A DNA stretch of 43,471 nucleotides from Pseudoflavonifractor capillosus. Lineage in GTDB: Bacteria > Bacillota > Clostridia > Oscillospirales > Oscillospiraceae. Each line of letters starts with the position of its first letter. Position 1 is the first letter of the stretch. The translations under genes and the position numbers were made by a program. The notes under the pieces are model-generated. The model was not told where the DNA came from and searched no databases. It worked only from the letters and a program-made list of their open reading frames with translations. Shown piece by piece: positions 7,883-17,040 of the stretch. The stretch spans positions 1 to 43,471 of the forward strand of contig NZ_JACJJE010000026.1 of NCBI RefSeq assembly GCF_016899775.1, read 5' to 3'.

Positions 7883-8761
7883 ATGCGCGACGAAATCGTA
7901 AGAGCCATTACGGCGGACGGCCTGGTCAAGGCCGCCGCCATCACCGGCCGTGACCTGGTGGAACGGGCCCGGAATATCCATACCCTTCTGCCTGTGGCCA
8001 CTGCCGCACTGGGGCGGACCCTCATGGCCGCCTCCCTGATGGGGGACGCCATGAAGATCGACGGCTCCTCCCTCACCCTGCAGATCAAAGGCGGCGGCCC
8101 CCTGGGCACCATCCTGGCCGTGTCCGATGAGGCGGGCAACGTGCGGGGCTATGTGCAGAATCCCCACGTGGAGCTCATGGAGAAGGCCCCCGGCAAGCTG
8201 GACGTGGGCCGGGCCGTGGGTGAGACGGGCAGCCTCACCGTCATCAAGGACCTGGGGATGAAGGAGCCCTATGTGGGCACCATCGACCTGCTGTCCGGAG
8301 AGATCGCCGACGACATCGCCGCCTACTTCGTGGAGAGCGAGCAGATCCCCACCGCCTGCGCCCTGGGGGTGCTGGTGGGCACCGATCAGAGCGTGACCTC
8401 CGCGGGCGGCTACCTGATCCAGCTCCTCCCCGGGGCGGGCGAGGACATCATCACCAAGATCGAGGCCGGCGTGCAGCGGGTGGGCTCGGTGAGCCACGCC
8501 CTGGAGGGCGGTCTGGACGGGGCCGGCCTGCTCCGGGCGGTGCTGTCCGACTTTGACCTGGAGATCCTGGAGACCCACCCGGTGGAGTACCGCTGCTACT
8601 GCTCCCGGGACCGGGTCACCCGGGCCCTGATCAGCATGGGCCGTGAGGAGCTCTCCTCCCTCATCCAGGAGCAGGGCCAGGCGGAGCTCACCTGCCAGTT
8701 CTGCGACAAGATCTACCGCTACTCCAAGGAGGATCTGGAGGAGATTTTGGCCAATATGTAA
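7883..8761 (+). CDS. hslO: Redox-regulated chaperone Hsp33
   Basis: 292 residues. Hsp33 is a cytoplasmic holdase activated when its zinc cysteines oxidise. The N-terminal domain has LPVATAALGRTLMAASLMGD and the glycine-rich IKGGGPLGTILAVSDEAGNVRGYV; the C-terminal switch has C238-x-C240 and C271-x2-C274, the classic CxC...CxxC zinc centre. AAGGAG at 7869-7874 supports the ATG at 7883. Confidence 0.95.
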   Translation: MRDEIVRAITADGLVKAAAITGRDLVERARNIHTLLPVATAALGRTLMAASLMGDAMKIDGSSLTLQIKGGGPLGTILAVSDEAGNVRGYVQNPHVELMEKAPGKLDVGRAVGETGSLTVIKDLGMKEPYVGTIDLLSGEIADDIAAYFVESEQIPTACALGVLVGTDQSVTSAGGYLIQLLPGAGEDIITKIEAGVQRVGSVSHALEGGLDGAGLLRAVLSDFDLEILETHPVEYRCYCSRDRVTRALISMGREELSSLIQEQGQAELTCQFCDKIYRYSKEDLEEILANM

Positions 8762-8800
8762 CCGTTTCTGACGTTCCCATGCAATTTCTTTCACATGATA

Positions 8801-8836
8801 AAAATTCGCCTCCGGTCTCTCCGGAGGCGAATTTTT
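8801..8836. terminator. Bidirectional terminator between hslO and pckA
   Basis: Perfect 15-bp stem: AAAATTCGCCTCCGG (8801-8815) and CCGGAGGCGAATTTT (8821-8835), loop TCTCT, with A-rich and T-rich ends. It lies between convergent genes and can serve both. Confidence 0.85.
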
Positions 8837-8866
8837 CAGCTTATTCTGCGAAAAACGGCGGAACCA

Positions 8867-10474
<1,608 letters not shown>

Positions 10475-10554
10475 TTGAATGACCTCTTTTCTGAATGATC
10501 TTCCAGCCGCCGGGCATCCGCCCGGGCAGCGGAGCGTGTCCCAAAACATTTATA

Positions 10555-10583
10555 ATAATACACGTTAGCCGGACTAAAGTCAA
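10555..10583 (-). promoter_or_regulatory. Promoter of pckA
   Basis: On the minus strand TTGACT (10583-10578), 17-base spacer, TATTAT (10560-10555), about 80 bases upstream of the pckA start. Confidence 0.65.
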
Positions 10584-10678
10584 TCGCATTCAGAATTGCA
10601 ATTTAGTTATAGCTTTTATTGCATTTTACATATTTGACAGCGGTTTTGTCAGCTGAATTCCGGGAAAAACAGAGGATT

Positions 10679-11539
10679 TCAGCCCTCGGCCCGGCGCAGC
10701 GCTTTGGAAAGGGCGGCGAAGTCGGAAATTGACAGCCGCTCGCCCCGGATATTCTCCGGCAAGCCGCAGCTGGAGACCGCATTGGAGATTTCTTCCTTGG
10801 AGAGCGGACCCCCTAAGGACGCGCTTAAACTGTTCACCAGTGTCTTTCTCCGCTGGGCGAAGGCAGCCCGGACCACCCGGAAGAAGTGGGCCTCGTCATC
10901 CACCTCCGGAGGCGGCGGGCAGGGAACCATGCGCAGCACGGAGGAAGTGACCTCGGGGGCGGGCAGGAAGCACTCCGGCGGCACGTCAAAGAGGAGCTCC
11001 GGCTGGGTGTGGTACTGGCAGAACACCGAAAACGCCCCATAGTCCGCCGTCCCCGGGGCGGCGCAGATCCGCCGGGCCACCTCCCGTTGGATCATCACGG
11101 TAATGGTCTTGAAGCACCCAGCCTCAATGAGGGCGGTGATGGCTGGGGTGGTAATGTTATAAGGCAGGTTGGCGCAGGCCAGAGGGGTGAGTCCCGAGAA
11201 CTTCTCCCCCACCAGAGCCGGAATGTCCGTCTTCAAAATATCGCCCGGACACACCTCCGCATTGGGACAGTCGGCCAGCGTCTCCTCCAGAATGGGCAGC
11301 AGAGAGCGGTCCAGCTCCACCGACGCCACCTTGTCTGCCCGTTTGGCCAGTTCCCGGGTAAGGGGGCCGATGCCCGGTCCCACCTCCAGCACACCGGTCC
11401 CCTCCCCTGCTCCCGAGGCCGCCGCGATGTCCTGAGGCACCCAGGACTGGATCAGGAAATTCTGCCCCATACTCTTGGAGAAGCGGAAGCCGTGGCGGGC
11501 CAGCAGGGCCTTGATCTCGTTGATGCTGCATAAATCCAT
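10679..11539 (-). CDS. rsmA: 16S rRNA dimethyladenosine transferase
   Basis: 286 residues. RsmA (KsgA) dimethylates two adjacent adenosines in helix 45 of 16S rRNA. Seen: FRFSKSMGQNFL at the N-terminus, SAM motif VLEVGPGIGPLTRELAKR, the catalytic NLPYNITTPA (motif IV), and AAFAQRRKTLVNSL in the C-terminal domain. It reads toward pckA but the pckA promoter lies between them, so they are probably separate units. Confidence 0.95.
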   Translation of the reverse strand: MDLCSINEIKALLARHGFRFSKSMGQNFLIQSWVPQDIAAASGAGEGTGVLEVGPGIGPLTRELAKRADKVASVELDRSLLPILEETLADCPNAEVCPGDILKTDIPALVGEKFSGLTPLACANLPYNITTPAITALIEAGCFKTITVMIQREVARRICAAPGTADYGAFSVFCQYHTQPELLFDVPPECFLPAPEVTSSVLRMVPCPPPPEVDDEAHFFRVVRAAFAQRRKTLVNSLSASLGGPLSKEEISNAVSSCGLPENIRGERLSISDFAALSKALRRAEG

Positions 11540-11609
11540 AGCTCATCCTCATTTCGGTTCACGTTTCCTCCAATATAGAAGAAAAACCGGAGTCCGTCAA
11601 GAGAATTTC

Positions 11610-11638
11610 TTGCCCATGCGGGCGGGCTGTGATACAAT
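11610..11638 (+). promoter_or_regulatory. Promoter of the OYE-type reductase
   Basis: TTGCCC at 11610-11615, 17-base spacer, TACAAT at 11633-11638, about 60 bases before the ATG at 11697. Confidence 0.55.
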
Positions 11639-11696
11639 TTTCTGCACACAAGCGGCCGCGCAGTGCGCGGAGCAGAGAACAGAGGAGGCAGACGCC

Positions 11697-12743
11697 ATGA
11701 AAGGACTTCTGTGGCAGCCGGGGCGGCTGGGCCCCGTGGAGCTGCGCAACCGGACCATCCGCTCGGCCACCAACGAGCACCTGTCCCAACCGGACGGCCA
11801 GCTGACCCAGGCGTGGGCGGAGACCCTGGCGGAGCTGGCCCGGAACGAAGTGGGACTGGTCATCACCGGCCACCTGTGTGTGGACCGCACCCAGCGGGCG
11901 GACGAGGGCCAGCCGGTGCTGGACAGCCAGACCGACCGGACCCTGCTGGCCCAGGCGGCGGAGGAGGTCCACCGGGCCGGCGGGCGCATCGCCGCCCAGC
12001 TCAGCCACAGCGGGAAGAAGGCCATGGAGGCGGTCAACGGCCGGCCGGCCAAGGCTCCGGAGGACTTCTCCCCCGAGGAGCTGGACCGGCTGGTGGAGCA
12101 GTTCCGCCTGGGGGGACAGCTATGCCGGGAAGCTGGCTTTGACGCGGTCCAGATCCACACCGCCCACGGGTACCTGCTGTCCAATTTCCTCAACCCCGCA
12201 GAAAATCTCCGTACGGACCAGTACGGCGGCAGCCTGGAGAACCGCTTTCGCCTTGTGGGCCGCATCCTCCAGGCGGCCCGGGAGGCGTGCGGGCCGGAGA
12301 TGGCCCTGCTGGTGAAGGCGGACTGCAACGGCTGCGGCGACCTGCGCCGTCTGCTGGAGCTCTATCAGGAGGCCGACGTGGACGGGGTGGAGCTCAGTGG
12401 CGTGGACTTTGCCGCCCGGGCCGGAGAGAAGTCCCCCTTCTATCTCCAGGAGGCCCTTCGGGCTATGGATGGAATCCAGGTCCCCCTCAGCCTGGTGGGC
12501 GGCATCTTCGACCTGGAGACGGCGGAGGCGGTGCTGGAGCAGGGCTTCTCCTTTGTCTCCTTCAGCCGCGCCCTCATCTGCCAGCCGGATTTTATCGCCC
12601 GCATGAAGCGGGGGGCACAGACCAAGAGCGCCTGTCTGGCCTGCAACGGGTGCTATCAGATCTACCGCCGCCGCCCGGTGCGCTGCGTTCAGCACAAGGA
12701 CCCCATCCCTCAGCTGGAGAAGGTGTTTGGGTGTTCCATGTGA
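11697..12743 (+). CDS. NADH:flavin oxidoreductase, Old Yellow Enzyme family, with Fe-S cysteines
   Basis: 348 residues. The FMN-binding (beta/alpha)8 barrel of the Old Yellow Enzyme family is clear: LRNRTIRSATNEH, AAQLSHSGKK, the substrate and FMN motif HTAHGYLLSNFLNP, the NLRTDQYGGSLENR signature, and LVGGIF near the phosphate site. The C-terminus carries C313-x2-C316-x2-C319-x10-C330, resembling the [4Fe-4S] motif of 2-enoate and dienoyl-CoA reductases, but the following NAD(P)/FAD domains of those large enzymes are absent. The ATG at 11697 follows AGAGGAGG. Substrate unknown. Confidence 0.85.
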   Translation: MKGLLWQPGRLGPVELRNRTIRSATNEHLSQPDGQLTQAWAETLAELARNEVGLVITGHLCVDRTQRADEGQPVLDSQTDRTLLAQAAEEVHRAGGRIAAQLSHSGKKAMEAVNGRPAKAPEDFSPEELDRLVEQFRLGGQLCREAGFDAVQIHTAHGYLLSNFLNPAENLRTDQYGGSLENRFRLVGRILQAAREACGPEMALLVKADCNGCGDLRRLLELYQEADVDGVELSGVDFAARAGEKSPFYLQEALRAMDGIQVPLSLVGGIFDLETAEAVLEQGFSFVSFSRALICQPDFIARMKRGAQTKSACLACNGCYQIYRRRPVRCVQHKDPIPQLEKVFGCSM

Positions 12744-12803
12744 CCGGGGCCGGGCCGTCCGCCGGAGCCGGATTGTCTCCGGCAGACGGCCCAAAAATTA
12801 TGC

Positions 12804-12832
12804 TTGCAAAATTTCCGGTCTTTCGCTATAAT
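12804..12832 (+). promoter_or_regulatory. Promoter of tRNA-Leu
   Basis: TTGCAA at 12804-12809, 17-base spacer, consensus TATAAT at 12827-12832; the tRNA starts 30 bases downstream. Confidence 0.75.
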
Positions 12833-12861
12833 ATAAAAGCTATCCTGAAAAAGGGCGGTCT

Positions 12862-12948
12862 GCCGGTGTGATGGAATTGGTAGACGTAGTGGACTCAAAA
12901 TCCACCGCTGGCGACAGCGTACCGGTTCGAGTCCGGTCACCGGCACCA
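12862..12948 (+). tRNA. tRNA-Leu (anticodon CAA)
   Basis: 87 bases with encoded CCA. The acceptor stem is GCCGGTG/CACCGGC. The anticodon arm is GTGGA CTCAAAA TCCAC with CAA at 12896-12898. A long variable arm (GCTGGCGACAGC) marks it as class II, and the T arm is CCGG TTCGAGT CCGG. It reads UUG codons. Confidence 0.97.
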
Positions 12949-12987
12949 AAATAAAAGGCAACTGCTTTCGCAGTTGCCTTTTATTTT
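12948..12987 (+). terminator. Terminator of tRNA-Leu, also the leading hairpin of a type II repeat
   Basis: Perfect 18-bp stem 12948-12965/12970-12987 (AAAATAAAAGGCAACTGC and its complement), loop TTTC. The first stem base is the final A of the tRNA CCA. The type II repeat starts at the next base, and the second copy is preceded by a related hairpin. Confidence 0.8.
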
Positions 12988-13124
12988 GGGTTCCGGCCGC
13001 CGAAGGCGACCTCCACCCTTCGGTATTTGAATGCTCAGGGCGGCGGAGCCGCCCTTCCGCCAAGGTTTTTGCCTCCGGCAAAAACGCTTGTACGGCGCAC
13101 TCGCGCCGCGGCCCAGAAGGGCCG
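12988..13124 (+). repeat. Type II hairpin repeat, copy a
   Basis: 137 bases beginning GGGTTCCGGCCGCCG and ending CCAGAAGGGCCG. It contains nested palindromes: GGGCGGCGGAGCCGCCC, GTTTTTGCCTCCGGCAAAAAC, and GCGGCCC..GGGCCG. It is directly repeated at 13214 with the same length and about 10 differences. Confidence 0.85.
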
Positions 13125-13186
13125 TTGGGAGATTCTCCTACAACGGTCCCGTTAATCCAAAATATCGATTTTAACCGTCCCTTCCA

Positions 13187-13350
13187 AAATGAAAGGTCAT
13201 TCCCTTTCATTTCGGGTTCCGGCCGCCGGAGGCGGCCTCCACCCTTCGGTATTGGAATGCTCAGGGCGGCGAAGCCGCCCCTCCGCCAAGGTTTTTGCCT
13301 GCGGCAAAAACGCTTGTACGGCGCACCCGCGCCGCGGCCCAGAAGGGCCG
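13187..13350 (+). repeat. Type II hairpin repeat, copy b, with leading hairpin
   Basis: A leading hairpin (AAATGAAAGG 13187-13196 / CCTTTCATTT 13203-13212) is followed by a 137-base copy (13214-13350) of the repeat at 12988. Differences fall largely in hairpin loops (CTCCGG to CTGCGG) or keep pairing. No gene is seen in 12949-13490. Confidence 0.85.
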
Positions 13351-13428
13351 CCGGGCACTTCTAGGCTCGCCGTTTTAAACCTGAAATATGAACTTCAACC
13401 ACCCCATCCACATGTTTTGGAAAACTCC

Positions 13429-13457
13429 GCAAACTTTTTCTCTTCCCCATCCGTCTA
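13429..13457 (+). promoter_or_regulatory. Candidate ECF-type (autoregulatory) promoter
   Basis: GCAAAC at 13429-13434, 17-base spacer, CGTCTA at 13452-13457. This matches the AAC ... CGTC pattern of ECF sigma promoters and sits 34 bases before the ECF sigma gene; no good sigma-A promoter is visible nearby. Confidence 0.45.
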
Positions 13458-13490
13458 TTCATCAGGACACCGCAGAAAGGACCGTTGCAA

Positions 13491-13982
13491 GTGGCGAAAA
13501 AGCGCGAGGCGCTGCTCACCGACTATTTCACCCGGGAGCAGGCCGGGTTCTACCGGCTGGCCTACAGCTACCTGAAAAACCGGGAGGAAGCGCTGGACGC
13601 AGTGCAGACGGCGGTGTGCCGGGCCTGGGAGCGGCAGGACAGCCTGCGGGACCCATCGGCCCTGCATACCTGGTTCTGCCGCATCCTGGTCAACGCATGC
13701 ACAGACCTGCTCCGCCAGCGCGGACGGGTGACCTACGTTCCCCTGGAGGACCTGAAGGAGGGGGGCTATGAGGACCCCCTCCCCGCCGACGACAGCCTGG
13801 CCGCCCGGGTGGACGCCCTCCCTCCCGAAGTGGCCACCGTCATCCGCCTGCGCTTTTACGAGGAGCTCTCCCTGAAGGAGATCAGCGCCGTCACCGGCGC
13901 GCCCCTGAGCACGGTCAAAACCCGGCTGTACACCGGTCTGAAAAAGCTGCGTGTCTCGTTGGAAGGAGTGTACGACCTATGA
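13491..13982 (+). CDS. ECF RNA polymerase sigma factor
   Basis: 163 residues, usual for ECF factors. Region 2 is DYFTREQAGFYRLAYSYLKNREEALDAVQTAVCRAWER (about 11-45) and region 4 is LPPEVATVIRLRFYEELSLKEISAVTGAPLSTVKTRLYTGLKKLR (about 108-152). A GTG start at 13491 is preferred because AAAGGA lies nine bases upstream; a TTG at 13485 is too close. The stop overlaps the anti-sigma start by four bases (ATGA). The partner gene type suggests a SigV-like factor. Confidence 0.9.
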   Translation: MAKKREALLTDYFTREQAGFYRLAYSYLKNREEALDAVQTAVCRAWERQDSLRDPSALHTWFCRILVNACTDLLRQRGRVTYVPLEDLKEGGYEDPLPADDSLAARVDALPPEVATVIRLRFYEELSLKEISAVTGAPLSTVKTRLYTGLKKLRVSLEGVYDL

Positions 13983-14833
13983 AGGAGTTTGAGAAACTGA
14001 AAGCGGAGTACGACGCCACCCCTATCCCACAGGAACTGAACGACCGGATTCAGCAGGGCATGCGGCAGGGCCGCCGCCGCCGCGTCCTTCGGATCTGCCG
14101 CCGCTCTCTGGGGACGGCGGCCGCCTGTCTGGTGGTGGCGGTGGGCGTATTGAACGTCTCTCCCCCGGTGGCCGCCGCCGCCGCGGACCTCCCTGTGTTG
14201 GGCCCCCTGTTTCAAGTGCTCACCGTCCGGGCATATGATCAGACCGAAGACGGGATCGACTACCATGTGAGCGTTCCCGGAGTCATCTCCGACAGTGAGC
14301 TGGCCCAGCGGGTCAACCAGGAGATCCAGGAGCGGGTGGACGCCCTCACCGCTCAGGCCCAGCAGGACTGGGAGGACTACCGGGAGGTCTTCTTCGCCAC
14401 CGGCGGCACCCAGCAGCAGTGGGATGAGCGGGAGATGGACGTAATCGTCGACTATGAGATCAAATCCCAGTCGGAAAACGCCGTCTCCTTTACCGTGGAT
14501 TTCGGCGAAGGGTGGGTCACCGCCGCCCAGGAGCGGTACTGCTATAACCTGGATTTAGCCGAAAACCGGGATATCACCCTCCGGGACCTGCTGGGGGACG
14601 CCTGGGTGGAACGATGCAACCAGGCGGTCCAGAGCTATATCGCCGCCCACACGGACGAGCACGGCTACACCCTCTTCTTTGATTCCGAGGCGGGAGGCTT
14701 CACCACGGTGGATGAGAGCACCCGGTTTTATATCCGCTCCGACGGTATCCCCGTCCTGATGTTCCAGGAGTACACCATCGCCGCCGGCGCCGCCGGCATC
14801 GTGGAGATCCCGGTGGAGGATACCCAGACATAA
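13979..14833 (+). CDS. RsiV-like anti-sigma factor (DUF3298 domain)
   Basis: 284 residues. It has a cytoplasmic N-terminus (KLKAEYDATPIPQELNDRIQQGMRQGRRRR), one membrane segment (about 46-66, AAACLVVAVGVLNVSPPVAAAAA), and an extracellular part. That part has DYHVSVPGVISDSELAQRVNQEIQ and, at the C-terminus, the DUF3298 motif LRDLLGDAW ... TRFYIRSDGIPVLMFQEYTIAAGAAGIVEIPV. In Bacillus, RsiV holds SigV inactive until it binds lysozyme and is cleaved. Translational coupling to the upstream sigma gene supports it being that factor's inhibitor; the signal here is not known. Confidence 0.85.
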   Translation: MKEFEKLKAEYDATPIPQELNDRIQQGMRQGRRRRVLRICRRSLGTAAACLVVAVGVLNVSPPVAAAAADLPVLGPLFQVLTVRAYDQTEDGIDYHVSVPGVISDSELAQRVNQEIQERVDALTAQAQQDWEDYREVFFATGGTQQQWDEREMDVIVDYEIKSQSENAVSFTVDFGEGWVTAAQERYCYNLDLAENRDITLRDLLGDAWVERCNQAVQSYIAAHTDEHGYTLFFDSEAGGFTTVDESTRFYIRSDGIPVLMFQEYTIAAGAAGIVEIPVEDTQT

Positions 14834-14857
14834 TCCGCGGAACAATCAAACCAATGA

Positions 14858-14885
14858 AAAAGGCCGCCCAAATGGGCGGCCTTTT
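14858..14885 (+). terminator. Terminator of the sigma/anti-sigma operon
   Basis: AAAAGGCCGCCC (14858-14869) pairs with GGGCGGCCTTTT (14874-14885), loop AAAT. Confidence 0.85.
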
Positions 14886-15390
14886 CGCGCCTGCTGCGCG
14901 TACTGCCGGAGATTCGGCAGGGTCACAGGCCCCCAGGAGGGGCCCTGGTATGGGACAGCATGCGGGGATAGACGCCTCGGGGCAGAGCCCCGTCGGGCCA
15001 TCCCCCTCTCCGCCTTTCGCTGGGGTTCTTTCGTTCAAGCTTCGCCGGGAATCCGGCTGGGCTTCCATCCGAATGATATCTTCCGTACCAACTCAGAGTA
15101 AATTCCTCTGATTTCTCTCCGGCACCGGCTTAAGAGAGCCTTCTTTCCCAGGGCGTTCCCCCGGGACAGGTTTCCTCCGGTCTTTGGGACCAGATGCCTG
15201 CTCTCTCGCCTTTCGCCAAAGGAGAGACGGTCCAGCACCGGCTTAGGGAGGGGAGAAAACTCCCCGCCTCGGCTGTCCGAGTCTAGTATGTCCCCAAAGT
15301 TTCGCTCCATGCGGGTTTAGGCTTGGAATATTTGTCCAAACTATACATATCCTTACTACTGAGATCACACCCCGGAAAGGAGCATCCGCC
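14886..15390. other. Non-coding stretch without a recognised feature
   Basis: 505 bases with several short palindromic runs (for example GGGGCAGAGCCCC near 14978 and GGGGAGAAAACTCCCC near 15250) but no credible gene, and none of the X, Y, Z or type II modules. A ribosome site (AAAGGAG) for the next gene ends it. Confidence 0.6.
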
Positions 15391-15627
15391 ATGTCTCTCC
15401 GTCTCTCCTCCGCCCGCCGCCGGGAAAAGGCCGCCCGGGAGGCGGAACGCCGGGAGCTGATCGCCTCTCTGGCCAGCACCCGCACCCTCATCCAACAGGC
15501 CTACGGCGGCTTCAACACCGTCAGCGACAGCGATCTGATCGAGTCCTACGTCTTTGAGATCAAGGCCCTCCAGTCCCGGTACGACTACCTGCTCCGCCGG
15601 GTCAAGGAGCTGGAGTGCGCCCCATGA
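15391..15627 (+). CDS. DUF2508 (YaaL-like) family protein
   Basis: 78 residues, charged and helical: RREKAAREAERRELIASLASTRTLIQQAYGGFNTVSDSDLIESYVFEIKALQSRYDYLLRRVKELE. The pairing of this small protein with bofA is conserved in spore-forming Firmicutes (yaaL-bofA in Bacillus). The stop overlaps the bofA start (ATGA). Its molecular role is not known. Confidence 0.85.
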   Translation: MSLRLSSARRREKAAREAERRELIASLASTRTLIQQAYGGFNTVSDSDLIESYVFEIKALQSRYDYLLRRVKELECAP

Positions 15628-15884
15628 CCGGCGAGTTCTCCCCCTGGGGAGCGCTGGCCCTGCTGCTTCTGGCCGCCCTGGCCCTGTTTCACAGGCCCCT
15701 GGGCTGCCTGCTCCGGCTGGCGGTGCGCTCCTCGGTGGGGCTGGCCGTCCTGGCCCTGTTCAGCTCGGTGGGGCACTACATCGGAGTCAACCTGGGGGTC
15801 AATCTGGTGAACGCCCTGGTGCTGGGGGTGCTGGGGGTCCCCGGCTTCGGCCTGCTGCTGATGCTCCAGTGGGCGCTGCGGTAA
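15624..15884 (+). CDS. bofA: BofA family pro-sigma-K processing inhibitor
   Basis: 86 residues, almost entirely hydrophobic, with two or three membrane segments and the BofA signature GVNLGVNLVNALVLGVLGVPGFGLLLML at the C-terminus. In Bacillus, BofA holds the SpoIVFB protease inactive in the outer forespore membrane until a late checkpoint. Its presence with DUF2508 suggests the organism is from a sporulating lineage. The ATG at 15624 is fixed by the four-base overlap with the preceding stop. Confidence 0.85.
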   Translation: MTGEFSPWGALALLLLAALALFHRPLGCLLRLAVRSSVGLAVLALFSSVGHYIGVNLGVNLVNALVLGVLGVPGFGLLLMLQWALR

Positions 15885-15903
15885 CTCCCCTCTCCCGGCG
15901 CGG

Positions 15904-15936
15904 AAAGGCCGGCGCTTTTGCAAGCGCCGGCCTTTT
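15904..15936 (+). terminator. Terminator after bofA
   Basis: Perfect 14-bp stem AAAGGCCGGCGCTT (15904-15917) / AAGCGCCGGCCTTT (15922-15935), loop TTGC, then T. It may also stop the minus-strand 61-residue gene. Confidence 0.85.
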
Positions 15937-15960
15937 CTGTATCCATGATGTATGATTCCG

Positions 15961-16146
15961 TCAATCCGGGAAGCCGTCTGTCTGAGCGGGCCCCTGGGGG
16001 CCTTTGGCCTTCTCCTCCTCCACCATGCGCTCCCGCTCGGCCAGGCCCTGGAGGACCTGAATGGCGTAGTCGATGGCGGGGATGGCCCGGGCGGAGCAGT
16101 ACTGCCGGACCTGCTTGAGCTCGTGAATGGCGTATTGCGCGGTCAT
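15961..16146 (-). CDS. Small hypothetical protein, 61 residues
   Basis: No family recognised. It is a soluble, helical sequence (AQYAIHELKQVRQYCSARAIPAIDYAIQVLQGLAERERMVEEEKAKG) with a proline/glycine-rich tail. A purine-rich site (GGAGAGGGGG) precedes the ATG, and a minus-strand promoter-like pair lies just upstream (TTGCGC 16208-16203, 18-base spacer, TATAAT 16184-16179), which together make a real gene likely. Confidence 0.55.
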   Translation of the reverse strand: MTAQYAIHELKQVRQYCSARAIPAIDYAIQVLQGLAERERMVEEEKAKGPQGPAQTDGFPD

Positions 16147-16178
16147 AACATGGACCCCCTCTCCGTTTTCCTGTTTTT

Positions 16179-16208
16179 ATTATAGCACAGAGGCGGCCTC
16201 TTGCGCAA
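16179..16208 (-). promoter_or_regulatory. Promoter of the 61-residue gene
   Basis: Minus strand TTGCGC, 18-base spacer, consensus TATAAT. The upstream element lies inside a 14-base palindrome CTCTTGCGCAAGAG (16198-16211), which could be an operator. Confidence 0.45.
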
Positions 16209-16228
16209 GAGCCCAGGGGCGAACCGGC

Positions 16229-16381
16229 TCACACCTCCCCCGCCACCAGGAGAGGGACGGACAGGGCCAGCAGGGCCCAGGCGGCGGTCCCGCCCGGCGG
16301 GATGAGGCCGGTAAAGGGGAGCAGGGCGGAGCATGCCGCCAGTCCCCGCCCCGCCCACCGGAGCAGGCCCTGGAGCCTCAT
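16229..16381 (-). CDS. Small membrane protein of the GntR-ABC operon, 50 residues
   Basis: Two hydrophobic segments (LLRWAGRGLAACSALLPFTGL and AAWALLALSVPLLVAG) joined by PPGG. AAAGGAG lies eight bases before the ATG at 16381, and the gene starts two bases after the permease stop, so it belongs to the same operon. No family recognised; it may be an accessory subunit of the exporter (inference). Confidence 0.65.
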   Translation of the reverse strand: MRLQGLLRWAGRGLAACSALLPFTGLIPPGGTAAWALLALSVPLLVAGEV

Positions 16382-16383
16382 GG

Positions 16384-17040
16384 TCAAAACTCCTTTCGGT
16401 CCACAATGCGGCAGGAGATCAGGAAGGAGAGCCCCAAGCACGCCAGTCCCGCCAGGGGGAGCAGGGCAATTACCCCCAGCGCGCTGGTTTCCGGTATCTG
16501 GTTCAGGAATTCCAGGCTCAGGCCCAGGTCAGGACCAAACCCCAGCAGCAGAAAGACGGCAACAAAGGGGATTAAAATGACGGCGAACAGGTAGGGCCGG
16601 GCCCGCTCCGGCCCCAGCTTATAGCACAGGGGGAGCATGACATCCACGATAAACAGCCCCGCCCCCATAGAGCCCAGGATGGAAGCGATATTTTCCACCA
16701 GAGACGCATCCCCAATTCCCAGACCGGCCAGCAGCAGGGCACACACAGCACTGAAGACCGCCACCACTGCCAGGATCAGCATGGTAAACAGGTACCGCGC
16801 CCCCACGACAGTCCGGGGTTCCAGGGGGAAGGACCGGGCAAAGCGGTCCCACTTGGCCGCCTCGTCAAAGGAGAAGGTGGATACTGGAACCATCATCAAA
16901 ATGACGGTGGAAAAAGAGGTCACGAAGGTGACATCAAAGATGCCCAGCACTGCCAGGGCAAAATAAGCCAGCAGAAAAATGACATAAAATTTCAGATTCT
17001 TCCGACTTACCAGAATATCTTTCCAAAGAAGGCCGCTCAT
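16384..17040 (-). CDS. ABC-2 type transporter permease
   Basis: 218 residues with about six membrane segments (for example FYVIFLLAYFALAVLGIF, TVVGARYLFTMLILAVVAVFSAVCALLLAGLG, FAVILIPFVAVFLLLGF, LGVIALLPLAGLACLGLSFLI). The N-terminal MSGLLWKDILVSRKNLKFY and EAAKWDRFARSFPLEPRTVVGARYL match the ABC-2 permeases found with YtrA-type regulators. It overlaps the ATPase gene by four bases, forming a transporter pair. Confidence 0.85.
   Translation of the reverse strand: MSGLLWKDILVSRKNLKFYVIFLLAYFALAVLGIFDVTFVTSFSTVILMMVPVSTFSFDEAAKWDRFARSFPLEPRTVVGARYLFTMLILAVVAVFSAVCALLLAGLGIGDASLVENIASILGSMGAGLFIVDVMLPLCYKLGPERARPYLFAVILIPFVAVFLLLGFGPDLGLSLEFLNQIPETSALGVIALLPLAGLACLGLSFLISCRIVDRKEF

Noticed and set aside
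14886-15390. Possible structured RNA or hidden gene in the gap before DUF2508
   Set aside because: Only short scattered palindromes are visible; no shared module, no coding signal, no known riboswitch motif.
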